In this document: positions 1-7,431 of the stretch, piece by piece
Position numbering within the stretch: the stretch's first letter is position 1
Layout: every line of letters starts with the position of its first letter
NCBI RefSeq assembly: GCF_008271465.1
Contig: NZ_VMDU01000001.1
Span: forward strand, 1 to 64,000
Source: Tabrizicola flagellatus
Lineage (GTDB): Bacteria > Pseudomonadota > Alphaproteobacteria > Rhodobacterales > Rhodobacteraceae
DNA: 64,000 nt
Direction of reading: 5' to 3'
The notes under the pieces: generated by a model
The model's input: only the letters and a program-made list of their open reading frames with translations
What the model was told of the DNA's origin: nothing
The model's database searches: none
Position numbers and translations under genes: made by a program

Positions 1-378
1 GGAAAACCAGCCTGCATCGTCAGTGATAACGGGACCGAGTTCACCAGCAAGGCGATCCTGAAATGGGCCAACGAGAACGGCGTCGAGTGGCATTACATCG
101 ATCCCGGAAAGCCCCAGCAGAACGGCTACATCGAAAGCTTCAACGGCAGCCTGCGCGACGAATGCCTGAACGAGGAGATCTTCGACAGCTTGGCAGACGC
201 ACGCCGGAAGCTCGCCCACTGGCGCTACGACTACAACAACGTCAGGCCGCATTCCTCACTGGGCAACCAAACGCCCGCAGAAGCGCGCCGGGCGCTTGAG
301 CAATCTGAGGGCTCTGCGCCCGGCGCACTTGCCCAACCCAAAACCGACCACTATCAACCCCAAGGACTCTCGTTATGA
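1..378 (+). CDS. IS3-family transposase OrfB, C-terminal 125 residues
   Basis: This is the end of an integrase-core (rve) transposase that cuts and joins IS ends. The frame is open from base 1 to the stop at 376-378. It contains the second catalytic aspartate in SDNGTEF, the catalytic glutamate in GYIESFNG, and the typical ending [17 protein letters not shown]. The first catalytic aspartate and the upstream OrfA lie outside the window. Whether the full element is active cannot be judged. Confidence 0.9.
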   Translation, partial: GKPACIVSDNGTEFTSKAILKWANENGVEWHYIDPGKPQQNGYIESFNGSLRDECLNEEIFDSLADARRKLAHWRYDYNNVRPHSSLGNQTPAEARRALEQSEGSAPGALAQPKTDHYQPQGLSL

Positions 379-404
379 ACGAGGGACGACCGGGGGGCAG
401 GTCA
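1..404 (+). mobile_element. IS3-family insertion sequence, right part only
   Basis: The window opens inside an insertion sequence. It holds the end of an OrfB-type transposase and, after its stop, a G-rich sequence (about 388-404) that ends in GGCAGGTCA, as expected for the right terminal repeat of an IS3-family element of the IS407 type. The left end lies outside the window. The insertion point at about 404 lies inside a small HTH gene on the other strand. The exact terminus is inferred, because the left repeat needed to confirm it is not visible. Confidence 0.72.
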
Positions 405-588
405 ACCGGAAGTCGCCGAGCGGCAGGCGCGGCTCGCCCAGCCGGCGCAGCCGCGCCAGCGCATCCGCGTCGGCCGCGACCTCGCCATGTTCCCAGCGGT
501 AGACGGTGCTCTTCGAGACCCCGAGCAGGGCCGCCGCGTCGTTCAACGAGAGAGCCGCGGCACGGCGAAGCTCGGAAAACTCGGTCAT
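405..588 (-). pseudogene. Small HTH (XRE-like) DNA-binding protein, 3' end cut by the IS
   Basis: The frame starts at an ATG (588) with AGGGAG a few bases upstream. It reads MTEFSELRRAAALSL and then a helix-turn-helix of the excisionase/XRE kind (DAAALLGVSKSTVYRWEHG). After GDFRL the frame enters the terminal repeat of the IS3 element and stops there, so the native C-terminus has been replaced by about nine IS-encoded residues. The DNA-binding part is intact, so a short protein could still be made. The original function is unknown. Confidence 0.6.
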
Positions 589-821
589 GGCGGCTGCTCT
601 CCCTGGGCATATTTTTCCCACACTCGCACACGAACAATGCCGGAACAAGCGCTAAATGCCCATTAAAGGGTAGTTTAAACGGTCGGCGCCTGCGTTGGCG
701 CGCATGTCCGCAGATGGAGACGCGAGGAACGTTAGGAGCACAAAACGGGAAATGGGAAAACCGATGGGAAAACCGTTCCGCGACAGGTAGCACGATTCTC
801 GGCTAACCATTTGAAAAGAAA

Positions 822-895
822 TGGAGGCGGGTACCGGAATCGAACCGGTCTACACGGATTTGCAATCCGCTGCGTAACCTCTCCGCCAACCCGCC
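822..895 (-). tRNA. tRNA-Cys (anticodon GCA), CCA encoded
   Basis: The reverse strand folds as a 74-nt tRNA. It has a 7-bp acceptor stem (GGCGGGT with ACCCGCC), discriminator U, encoded CCA, a GGTTCGATTCC T-arm and an anticodon loop with GCA. No other cysteine tRNA is seen in the window. Confidence 0.96.
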
Positions 896-1026
896 GCGAA
901 GGTGGGGTTGGGATAGCGGAACCCGACGGCGGCTGCAAGGGCAATGGCAAGAGGTTGCGCCCGCGCGGCTTGACTTGTCCGAGGGGGGCGGGGATTGTCC
1001 GCCGCAGGCAGGAAGGGAAGGCTCGG

Positions 1027-2040
1027 GTGCAGAAGGTCCTCATCACCGGGACGGCCGGTTTCATCGGCTTCCACCTCGCCCGCCACCTTCTGGCGGCGGG
1101 GCACAGGGTGCATGGCTACGATGGCATGACCCCCTATTACGATGTCGCCTTGAAGCGGCAGCGCCATGCGCTGTTGGGCGGGATGTCGGGGTTTTCCGCC
1201 ACCGAGGCGATGCTGGAGGACATGGCGACGCTGGAGCGCGTGGCCGCGGATTTTGCGCCCGATGCCATCATCCACCTCGCCGCCCAGGCCGGGGTGCGCT
1301 ACAGCCTGACCCATCCCCGCTCCTACATCGAGACCAATTTCACCGGCAGTTTCAACGTGCTGGAGGTCGCGAAGGCCCTGGGTGTGAAGCACCTGATGAT
1401 GGCCTCCACCTCCTCGGTCTATGGCGCCAACCCCGAGATGCCCTTCCGCGAGACCGACCGCACCGACCACCCGCTCACCGTCTATGCCGCCACCAAGAAG
1501 GCGGTCGAGGCGCTGTCGCATTCCTATGCCCATCTCTGGGGCTTGCCGATCACGCAGTTCCGCTTCTTCACCGTCTATGGTGCCTGGGGCCGGCCAGACC
1601 TCGCCTATTTCAAGTTCGCCAGGGCCATCCTGCAGGGCGAGCCGATCGACGTCTACAACCATGGTGAGCTCTGGCGCGACTTCACGGCAGTCGAAGACCT
1701 GGTCGAGGGCGTCGCCCGCCTCCTGCCGCTGGCCCCGCCCGCACCGGGCGCGCGCGGCGCGCCGGTGGAGGGCGACAGCCTCAGCCCCGTCGCCCCCTGG
1801 CGGATCGTCAACATCGGCAACTCCGACAAGGTGCATCTGATGGACTTCATCCGCACCCTGGAACGGCTCCTCGGCCGCAAGGCGGTGCTGAACCTGATGC
1901 CCATGCAGCAAGGCGACGTGCCCGCGACCTGGGCCGACTGCGCGCTTCTGGAACGCCTGACCGGCTTTCGCCCGCAGACCGACCTTGCCACCGGTCTTGC
2001 CCGTTTCGTAGACTGGTACCGCGACTATACCCGCGCCTGA
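1027..2040 (+). CDS. NAD-dependent nucleotide-sugar epimerase (UDP-glucuronate 4-epimerase type)
   Basis: This is a short-chain dehydrogenase/reductase of the extended GalE-like class, 337 residues, acting in the cytoplasm on a UDP-sugar, most likely in polysaccharide synthesis. The N-terminus has the NAD-binding TGTAGFIG. STSSVYGAN supplies the catalytic Ser/Thr region, and Y-A-A-T-K is the catalytic YxxxK. The closest pattern is the UDP-glucuronate 4-epimerase (CapI/LspL) group, but substrate cannot be fixed from motifs. The GTG at 1027 is chosen because AGGAAGGG lies just upstream and the protein then begins directly with the first beta strand. The stop abuts the first TauR-like box of the tpa promoter. 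Confidence 0.85.
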   Translation: MQKVLITGTAGFIGFHLARHLLAAGHRVHGYDGMTPYYDVALKRQRHALLGGMSGFSATEAMLEDMATLERVAADFAPDAIIHLAAQAGVRYSLTHPRSYIETNFTGSFNVLEVAKALGVKHLMMASTSSVYGANPEMPFRETDRTDHPLTVYAATKKAVEALSHSYAHLWGLPITQFRFFTVYGAWGRPDLAYFKFARAILQGEPIDVYNHGELWRDFTAVEDLVEGVARLLPLAPPAPGARGAPVEGDSLSPVAPWRIVNIGNSDKVHLMDFIRTLERLLGRKAVLNLMPMQQGDVPATWADCALLERLTGFRPQTDLATGLARFVDWYRDYTRA

Positions 2041-2099
2041 CTGGCTCTATCGGCGTCCGGTCTCTGGTCCTAAAGCCCGGTGCCGACGCCCTCTATACT
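2041..2099 (+). promoter_or_regulatory. tpa promoter with two TauR-like boxes
   Basis: Two direct repeats are seen, CTGGCTCTAT (2041-2050) and CTGGTCCTAA (2064-2073), 23 bp apart. A -10-like TATACT lies at 2094-2099, exactly 30 bp after the start of the second box. The second box occupies the place of a -35, as expected for an activator site. The xsc promoter has the same spacings. From memory, the TauR sites described in Rhodobacter capsulatus are direct repeats close to CTGGACYTAA. Binding here is inferred. Confidence 0.65.
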
Positions 2100-2131
2100 G
2101 CCGCGCGAAACCATTCGAAAGGACGTCCCCC

Positions 2132-3511
2132 GTGGAAGACTATGCAGGCATGAACGACATCGGCGCCGTGGTCGAGGCCGACCGCGCCCATGTCTGGCAC
2201 CACCTCTCCCAGCACAAGCAGTATGAAACCGTCGATCCCCGCGTCATCGTCGAGGGCAAGGGGATGCGGGTCTGGGATGCCAAGGGCAAGGAACACATCG
2301 ACGCGGTGTCCGGCGGGGTCTGGACCGTCAACGTGGGCTATGGCCGCGAACGGATCGCCAATGCCGTCCGCGATCAGCTCCTTAAGCTGAACTATTTCGC
2401 GGGCTCCGCCGGCTCGGTCCCCGGCGCCCTGTTCTCCAAGGCGCTGATCGAGAAGATGCCGGGCATGAGCCGGGTCTATTACAACAACTCCGGCTCCGAG
2501 GCGAACGAGAAGGTCTACAAGATGGTGCGCCAGATCGCGCACCGGCACCACGGCGGCAAGAAGTGGAAGATCCTGTATCGTGACCGCGACTACCACGGCA
2601 CCACCATCGCGGCGCTCGCCACCTCGGGCCAGGACCAGCGCGCGATGCAGTACGGGCCCTTCCCCGACGGCTTCGTCCGCGTGCCGCATTGCCTGGAATA
2701 CCGCAAGCAGTGGGACGTGGAGAACTACGGCGAACGCGCCGCCGACGCGATCGAGGAAGTCATCCTCCGCGAAGGCCCCGACACCGTCGGCTGCCTGATC
2801 CTGGAACCCGTGACCGCCGGCGGCGGCGTGATCGTCCCGCCCGAAGGGTATTGGGAGCGGGTGCAGGACATCTGCAAGAAATACAACATCCTGCTGGCCA
2901 TCGACGAGGTCGTCTGCGGCGTCGGCCGCACCGGCACCTGGTTCGGCTACCAGCACTACGGCATCAAGCCCGACTTCGTGACCATGGCCAAGGGCGTGGC
3001 CTCGGGCTATGCCGCGATCTCCTGCACCGTGACGACGGAAGCCGTCTTCGAGATGTTCAAGGACGACGCCGCCGACCCGCTCAGCTACTTCCGCGACATC
3101 TCCACCTTCGGCGGCTGCACCTCCGGCCCCGCCGCGGCCTTGGAGAACATGAAGATCATCGAGGAAGAGGGGCTTCTGCAGAACACCCTCGCCATGGGCG
3201 ACTACTGCCTGTCGAGCCTCAAGGCGCTGATGGACAAGCACAAGATCATCGGCGACGTGCGCGGCAAGGGCCTGTTCCTCGGGGCCGAACTGGTGACCGA
3301 CCGCGCGACCAAGGAACCCGCGCCCGAGAAGATGGTCCAGGCCGTCGTCGCCGATTGCATGGCGCAGGGGGTCATCATCGGGGCGACCAACCGGTCGCTG
3401 CCGGGGCTGAACAACACGCTCTGCCTCAGCCCCGCGCTGATCGCGACGAAGGACGACATCGACGAGATCACCACGGCAATCGATGGCGCGCTGACCCGGG
3501 TGTTCGGGTAA
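2132..3511 (+). CDS. tpa: Taurine--pyruvate aminotransferase
   Basis: Tpa is a class III PLP aminotransferase. It moves the amino group of taurine to pyruvate, giving sulfoacetaldehyde and alanine, the first step of taurine dissimilation in the cytoplasm. The 459-residue chain has the class III pattern: YNNSGSEANEKVYKM for the cofactor phosphate, the IDEVVCGVGRTG loop, and the PLP lysine in TMAKGVASGY (about residue 287). Assignment as Tpa rather than another omega-aminotransferase rests on overall family resemblance and on tauR and xsc nearby. A GTG at 2132 follows AAAGGAC; an ATG at 2150 is an alternative. It has its own promoter and terminator and is separated from tauR by two unrelated genes. 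Confidence 0.92.
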   Translation: MEDYAGMNDIGAVVEADRAHVWHHLSQHKQYETVDPRVIVEGKGMRVWDAKGKEHIDAVSGGVWTVNVGYGRERIANAVRDQLLKLNYFAGSAGSVPGALFSKALIEKMPGMSRVYYNNSGSEANEKVYKMVRQIAHRHHGGKKWKILYRDRDYHGTTIAALATSGQDQRAMQYGPFPDGFVRVPHCLEYRKQWDVENYGERAADAIEEVILREGPDTVGCLILEPVTAGGGVIVPPEGYWERVQDICKKYNILLAIDEVVCGVGRTGTWFGYQHYGIKPDFVTMAKGVASGYAAISCTVTTEAVFEMFKDDAADPLSYFRDISTFGGCTSGPAAALENMKIIEEEGLLQNTLAMGDYCLSSLKALMDKHKIIGDVRGKGLFLGAELVTDRATKEPAPEKMVQAVVADCMAQGVIIGATNRSLPGLNNTLCLSPALIATKDDIDEITTAIDGALTRVFG

Positions 3512-3537
3512 GGACTAAGGCCCTTTGCGGGGTGAAG

Positions 3538-3569
3538 GGGTGTCCCGGGAGGGGCACCCTCTTGATTTT
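3538..3569 (+). terminator. Rho-independent terminator of tpa
   Basis: A 9-bp GC-rich stem (GGGTGTCCC with GGGGCACCC, one wobble pair) closes a GGGA loop and is followed by TCTTGATTTT. It lies 27 bp after the tpa stop. Confidence 0.8.
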
Positions 3570-3679
3570 GGCAGGCAGACGCGCACATGATCTCTTGCTC
3601 AATATGGCGGCATAAAACACTCGTTTAGCGCGACATGTGTGGCGGCCAACGTTAGGGCTAAATGGCGGAGATTTTTTTA

Positions 3680-4312
3680 ATGATCGACTTGACCTCCTTT
3701 GGACGGGTGGTTTCTCTTTCAATTCTTGCTTCGTGTGTGTGTTTTGCGACCGCAGAGGCGGCAGAGATATACACTAACTTCCCACCTGATGGTTCATGCG
3801 CAATCACCTTCTATGGCGACATTGAGCAGGGAGATGAAAATCTCTTCGACATTCTTACTCCAGACTGTCGCGGTGGAGGGGTACTGTTCAAAAGCAACGG
3901 TGGACACTTGCTCGCCGGGTTGAGGATTGGCGAACTGATCAGGCAGAAGGGCCTAGAGACGGCCGTGTCCTATGATGCTACATGTGCCTCGGCGTGTGCA
4001 CTTGCTTGGTTAGGTGGGACCAAACGCTATATGTTTATGGACTCGCTTATAGGTTTTCACGCGGCGTACATCGCCGATGGTGGTGAAGCTCGAGAGAGCG
4101 GCGTTGCTAATGCACTCGTCGGGGCTTATTTGACGAATCTTGGCCTAAGTGTCGAAACCGTCATTTTCGCCACATCAGCAAAACCCGAGCAAATGAATTG
4201 GCTCAATTATCCTTCAGCCAAAGACATTGGAATTGAGGCTGTCCTTCTCACAGACGCAGACCGTGCTTGGATAGATAGCTTGGACAGTACAGCCCTTTCT
4301 CCTACCAATTGA
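3680..4312 (+). CDS. Exported ClpP/crotonase-like hypothetical protein (COG3904-like)
   Basis: A 210-residue protein with an N-terminal signal peptide (hydrophobic stretch, cleavage near AEAAEIY). The body resembles the periplasmic ClpP-like proteins of the COG3904 type: KSNGGHLLAGLRIGELIRQ, then TCASACALAWLGG with the serine in the nucleophile position, and GFHAAY with a possible catalytic histidine. Whether it is a peptidase is not known. The ATG at 3680 is preferred over 3662, since GGCGGAG precedes it and the product then begins with the signal peptide. Codon use is clearly more AT-rich than in neighbours (TTT, GCT, CTT, AAT are frequent), so it was probably gained by transfer into the tpa-tauR interval. 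Confidence 0.7.
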   Translation: MIDLTSFGRVVSLSILASCVCFATAEAAEIYTNFPPDGSCAITFYGDIEQGDENLFDILTPDCRGGGVLFKSNGGHLLAGLRIGELIRQKGLETAVSYDATCASACALAWLGGTKRYMFMDSLIGFHAAYIADGGEARESGVANALVGAYLTNLGLSVETVIFATSAKPEQMNWLNYPSAKDIGIEAVLLTDADRAWIDSLDSTALSPTN

Positions 4313-4555
4313 TTGAGGGAGCAAATTCTCGCAGTAGTCCGTCCGGTGAGTGCAAACACACGATGCTTTGTTGTTCTTTGCCCGGAATCAAGGGCGAAGC
4401 CCGCCGGGCAGCGCGCGGCCGCCCCCCTCGGGCGGGCGCTTTGCACCCTCAGCCTGCAAGAACCCCGTCAGATGCACCTGGCACCATAAAGCGCCCAACC
4501 CCTCCGTCGCTCGCCCACTCGGCGGTCGGGCGCTGCCCTCTGTTGCGCCCGGATA

Positions 4556-4594
4556 GGTGCGCTGTAGCGCACCCTACGATGCGGCGTAGGGTGC
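4556..4594. repeat. REP-like pair of overlapping hairpins
   Basis: GGTGCGCT (4556-4563) pairs perfectly with AGCGCACC (4566-4573). GCACCCTACG (4569-4578) pairs perfectly with CGTAGGGTGC (4585-4594). The two hairpins share bases, so only one can form at a time. This looks like a dispersed intergenic palindrome; no second copy was found in the window. Confidence 0.6.
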
Positions 4595-4647
4595 CCTCCG
4601 CTGCACCGTCCCTCGCGATTCGCCCCTCATGGTTAATCCCGCGACCG

Positions 4648-4712
4648 CCCGACAGGATGCCCGACGCATGCCAGACAGATGCCAGACGCTTTCCAGACCG
4701 GCCCGACCCGAC
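4648..4712. repeat. Degenerate 11-bp tandem repeat, unit about CCnGACnnATG
   Basis: CCCGAC or CCAGAC begins at 4648, 4660, 4671, 4682, 4693 and 4702. The central units are exactly 11 bp apart, so the CC-GAC cores fall on one face of the helix. Units are CCCGACGCATG, CCAGACAGATG and CCAGACGCTTT, with shorter imperfect copies at the right. Confidence 0.6.
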
Positions 4713-4752
4713 AAAGAAGCCCGGTTAATCCAGCGTTCCCAGGCACTTGCAT

Positions 4753-4763
4753 CTGGACTCATC
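4753..4763 (+). promoter_or_regulatory. Isolated TauR-like box CTGGACTCATC
   Basis: The same TGGACTCATC string also occurs at the tauR start (5816) and before xsc (7383). Here there is no partner box at 23 bp and no -10 at 30 bp. It may be a remnant of an older tauR/tpa control region or a weak site. Binding is inferred only from the match. Confidence 0.4.
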
Positions 4764-4912
4764 CCGAACCCGCCCGCAGTCCGCGAAACCTGACCTTCCC
4801 GGCCTTCTGGCCGCGTGGCAGAACCGCTCACGCCAAAGCCATTCCCGCCATTGCCGACTTCCGTGTCATACTTCGCCCAAGGCGAGTGACTGCCTGATTC
4901 GAGAGGCGCCCG

Positions 4913-5764
4913 ATGGACCAGACCCTGGACAGACCCAAACTCCCGCAGATGCTGGCGGCCCTCGCCGCCGCCTTCCTCGCCGCCTGGTTTCTGGCCTTCC
5001 CCGTCGCGGCCCAGGTCGCGCCCCGCGCCGAGCCGATTACCGGCCCCGGTGTCGTCACCATCGGGAACATCGCCACCAATGCCCGGGTCAACGTCCGCTC
5101 CGGCCCGGCCGCCATCTTCCCCTCGGTCGGCTCGCTGCCCTGGGGCACCCGCGTGAACAAGGGCCTCTGCATCGGCGGCGGAAGCGCGCGCTGGTGCGAG
5201 GTCACCACGATCGACGGCAAGATCTCGGGCTATGTCGCGGCCCGCTTTCTGGTCGAGGGCGGGGCGACGATCCCGGACGATGGCGGGCCGGATTTCTACG
5301 TCGTCCGTGGGCTGTCGGGCAACGAACGGCTGGGCGTGCGGGTGGAACCCCGGGCCGGCGCGACGCTTCTGGCCACGCTGCGCGAGGGCGAGATCGTCCG
5401 CAATCTCGGCTGCCAGACCAGCGGCTCGTCGCGCTGGTGCAGGATCCGCTCGACCACCGGCATGGACGTGACCGGCTGGGTGAACGGCCGTTACCTGCGC
5501 GAATCCGGGGCGCCCTCGAAGCCGGTGCCGGATGACGGCGGGCCGGATTTCTACATCGTCAGCGGCCTGGCCGCCGGCGACACGCTGAACGTGCGGACCA
5601 AGCCCTCGACCAGCGGCCAGGTGATCGCCCAGCTGGCGCAGGGCGCCAAGGTGCGCAACCTCGGCTGCCAGACCTCGGGCCAGACCCGCTGGTGCCGGAT
5701 CGAGACCACGGGCGGTGTCAAGCTGACCGGCTGGGTCAACGGCCGCTACCTGCGCGAAGGCTGA
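4913..5764 (+). CDS. Exported protein with three bacterial SH3 repeats
   Basis: A 283-residue protein with a signal peptide or N-terminal anchor (hydrophobic residues about 13-33, ending VAAQ). Three SH3b-like units follow: about 52-112 (NVRSGPAAIFP..., ending GYVAARFL), 125-200 and 212-283. The last two are close duplicates, each with DDGGPDFY, NLGCQTSG, RWCRI and TGWVNGRYLRE, and each carries a pair of cysteines that could form a disulfide. SH3b domains usually bind cell wall or protein ligands; no catalytic domain is present. A role in taurine use is not indicated, although it lies just upstream of tauR. The start follows GAGAGG. Confidence 0.82.
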   Translation: MDQTLDRPKLPQMLAALAAAFLAAWFLAFPVAAQVAPRAEPITGPGVVTIGNIATNARVNVRSGPAAIFPSVGSLPWGTRVNKGLCIGGGSARWCEVTTIDGKISGYVAARFLVEGGATIPDDGGPDFYVVRGLSGNERLGVRVEPRAGATLLATLREGEIVRNLGCQTSGSSRWCRIRSTTGMDVTGWVNGRYLRESGAPSKPVPDDGGPDFYIVSGLAAGDTLNVRTKPSTSGQVIAQLAQGAKVRNLGCQTSGQTRWCRIETTGGVKLTGWVNGRYLREG

Positions 5765-5814
5765 GCCTTGCGCGTGCGGGAGGCTTGACATCCCGCGTGG
5801 CCGGGCGCCCTGAT

Positions 5815-5840
5815 CTGGACTCATCCTGCGGTGAGTCCAG
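5815..5840. promoter_or_regulatory. Palindromic TauR-type operator at the tauR start
   Basis: CTGGACTCA (5815-5823) is followed after 8 bp by its exact inverse TGAGTCCAG (5832-5840), ending two bases before the tauR ATG. A possible -35 TTGACA lies at 5785-5790, which would put the operator over the -10 and start of transcription. That position suits autorepression. Both the promoter and the repression are inferred. Confidence 0.55.
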
Positions 5841-5842
5841 CC

Positions 5843-7297
5843 ATGTTGTCGATCCCCGTCGAAGCCTTCTACCTGACCCCCGGCGCAACCGGATCGCTGC
5901 AACAGCAGATCCGCACCATGGTCACCCAAGGCATCCTCTCCGGCCGCTTCCGTCCCGGCGCACGGATGCCCTCGTCGCGGGGGCTGGCCGAACACCTGGG
6001 CGTCAGCCGGATCACCGTGACACTCGCCTACGCCGATCTCGTCTCGTCCGATTACCTGACTGCGCAGGGTAGGTCGGGCTATTTCGTCTCGGACACCGCG
6101 CCCCTCGCGCCAGAGTTCCCGCAGGCCGAACCGCGCGCGGAAGCGATCGACTTCAAGGGCCTGACCCGAGGCCGGTTCTCGCTCGTCTCCAAGGTGGACC
6201 GGCCCGAGGACTGGGACCGCTACCCCTTTCCCTTCATCTATGGTCAGGCCGATCCAACGCTGTTCGACCATCAGAACTGGCGGCAATGCGCCCTGCGCGC
6301 CCTGGGCAAACGCGACTTCGCCGCCCTGACCACCGACTATTACGAACGCGACGACCCGCTGCTGATCCAGGAGCTTCTGCGCACCATCCTCCCCCGCCGG
6401 GGTATCGCCGCGCGAGAGGACGAGGTGCTGCTGACCCTGGGCGCCCAGAACGCGCTGTTCATCGCGGCGACGGCGCTGTTGGGCCCCGGTCGCCGCGCGG
6501 TGGTGGAAAATCCCGGCTACCCCGCCTGGCGCGCCATCGTCGCTGCGACAGGTGCCACGGCCGTCCCCGTCGATGTCGATGCCCAGGGCCTCCCGCCGAA
6601 AATCCCTGACACTGATGTGGTTTTCACCACGCCCTCCCACCAGTGCCCCACCAACGCCACCATGCCCGTGGACCGCCGCGTGACCCTACTGGAGGCCGCC
6701 GAGGCGCAAGGTTTCGTCATCATCGAGGACGACTACGAATTCGAGATGTCCTTCCTGAAACCCGTCGCCCCGGCGCTGAAGTCGCTCGACCGCGGCGGCC
6801 GCGTGATCTACGCGGGCAGCTTCTCGAAATCCGTCTTCCCCGGCCTGCGCCTCGGCTATCTCGTCGGCCCCCCCGGCTTCATCGCCGAGGCGCGCGCGCT
6901 GCGGGGCCTGATGCTGAAACACCCGCCCGGCCATATCCAGCGGACGATGGCCTATTTCCTGGGCCTCGGCCATTACGACGCCCTGGTCAACCGGATGAAG
7001 AACGCCTACCGCCGCCGCCGGCAGGTCATGGCCGAGGCCATCGCGGCCGAGGGGTTGGAGGTCGCAGGGCAGGGCGGTTTCGGCGGGTCGAGCTTCTGGA
7101 TGCGCGCGCCCGAGGGCGTGGACACCGAGGACCTGGCCCTCGGCTTGCGTAGCGAGGGTGTCCTCATCGAACCCGGCCGCGCCTTCTTTGCCGGCGAGGG
7201 GCCGCGCAATTTCTACCGTCTGGCCTATTCCTCCATCGCCCCCCAGCGCATCCCCGAAGGCGTGGCGCGGATCGCGCAGGCCATCGCGCGCCTGTGA
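5843..7297 (+). CDS. tauR: MocR/GntR-type regulator of taurine use, TauR-like
   Basis: This is a two-domain transcription factor, 484 residues. An N-terminal GntR winged helix (GARMPSSRGLAEHLGVSRIT, about residues 35-60) is joined to a class I aminotransferase-fold domain with the PLP lysine in GSFSKSVFPGLRLGY. MocR proteins sense small amino compounds with PLP; TauR activates tpa in Rhodobacter capsulatus. Assignment as TauR rests on position between tpa and xsc and on the shared boxes at both promoters. The ATG at 5843 is chosen over an in-frame GTG at 5831, because the GTG lies inside the operator palindrome. No strong ribosome site is visible. Confidence 0.86.
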   Translation: MLSIPVEAFYLTPGATGSLQQQIRTMVTQGILSGRFRPGARMPSSRGLAEHLGVSRITVTLAYADLVSSDYLTAQGRSGYFVSDTAPLAPEFPQAEPRAEAIDFKGLTRGRFSLVSKVDRPEDWDRYPFPFIYGQADPTLFDHQNWRQCALRALGKRDFAALTTDYYERDDPLLIQELLRTILPRRGIAAREDEVLLTLGAQNALFIAATALLGPGRRAVVENPGYPAWRAIVAATGATAVPVDVDAQGLPPKIPDTDVVFTTPSHQCPTNATMPVDRRVTLLEAAEAQGFVIIEDDYEFEMSFLKPVAPALKSLDRGGRVIYAGSFSKSVFPGLRLGYLVGPPGFIAEARALRGLMLKHPPGHIQRTMAYFLGLGHYDALVNRMKNAYRRRRQVMAEAIAAEGLEVAGQGGFGGSSFWMRAPEGVDTEDLALGLRSEGVLIEPGRAFFAGEGPRNFYRLAYSSIAPQRIPEGVARIAQAIARL

Positions 7298-7346
7298 CCG
7301 CGTCACCCCTCGCGCGCGACGAGAAGCCGGAGGCGTGACGCAGGAG

Positions 7347-7405
7347 CTGGCCATAGCAGGCCGAAGAAACTGGCCCTAAGGTTGGACTCATCGCGGCGCT
7401 ATTGT
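7347..7405 (+). promoter_or_regulatory. xsc promoter with two TauR-like boxes plus a third half-site
   Basis: Boxes CTGGCCATAG (7347-7356) and CTGGCCCTAA (7370-7379) lie 23 bp apart, and a -10-like TATTGT starts 30 bp after the second (7400-7405). These spacings equal those at tpa. A further TTGGACTCATC (7382-7392) lies between box two and the -10. It matches the tauR operator arm and may act negatively. Confidence 0.65.
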
Positions 7406-7431
7406 GCCGCGCAAAGCCAAGGAGACGCGCC

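Larger units (their letters stand above)
4313..4912. other. 600-bp gene-free interval
   Basis: No convincing gene is present. Open frames here have no good ribosome site and no family resemblance. The interval holds two overlapping hairpins (4556-4594), an 11-bp degenerate tandem repeat (4648-4712) and an isolated TauR-like box (4753-4763). It separates the low-GC gene from the SH3 protein gene. Confidence 0.7.

Noticed and set aside
4648-4712. Possible CRISPR array
   Set aside because: Units are 11 bp with no unique spacers, and no cas genes are near.
4309-4728. 139-residue plus-strand frame after the low-GC gene
   Set aside because: It crosses both the hairpins and the tandem repeat, with no ribosome site or domain.
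4574-6640. 688-residue minus-strand frame opposite the SH3 and tauR genes
   Set aside because: Same reason; it also crosses the repeat-rich spacer without a start signal.
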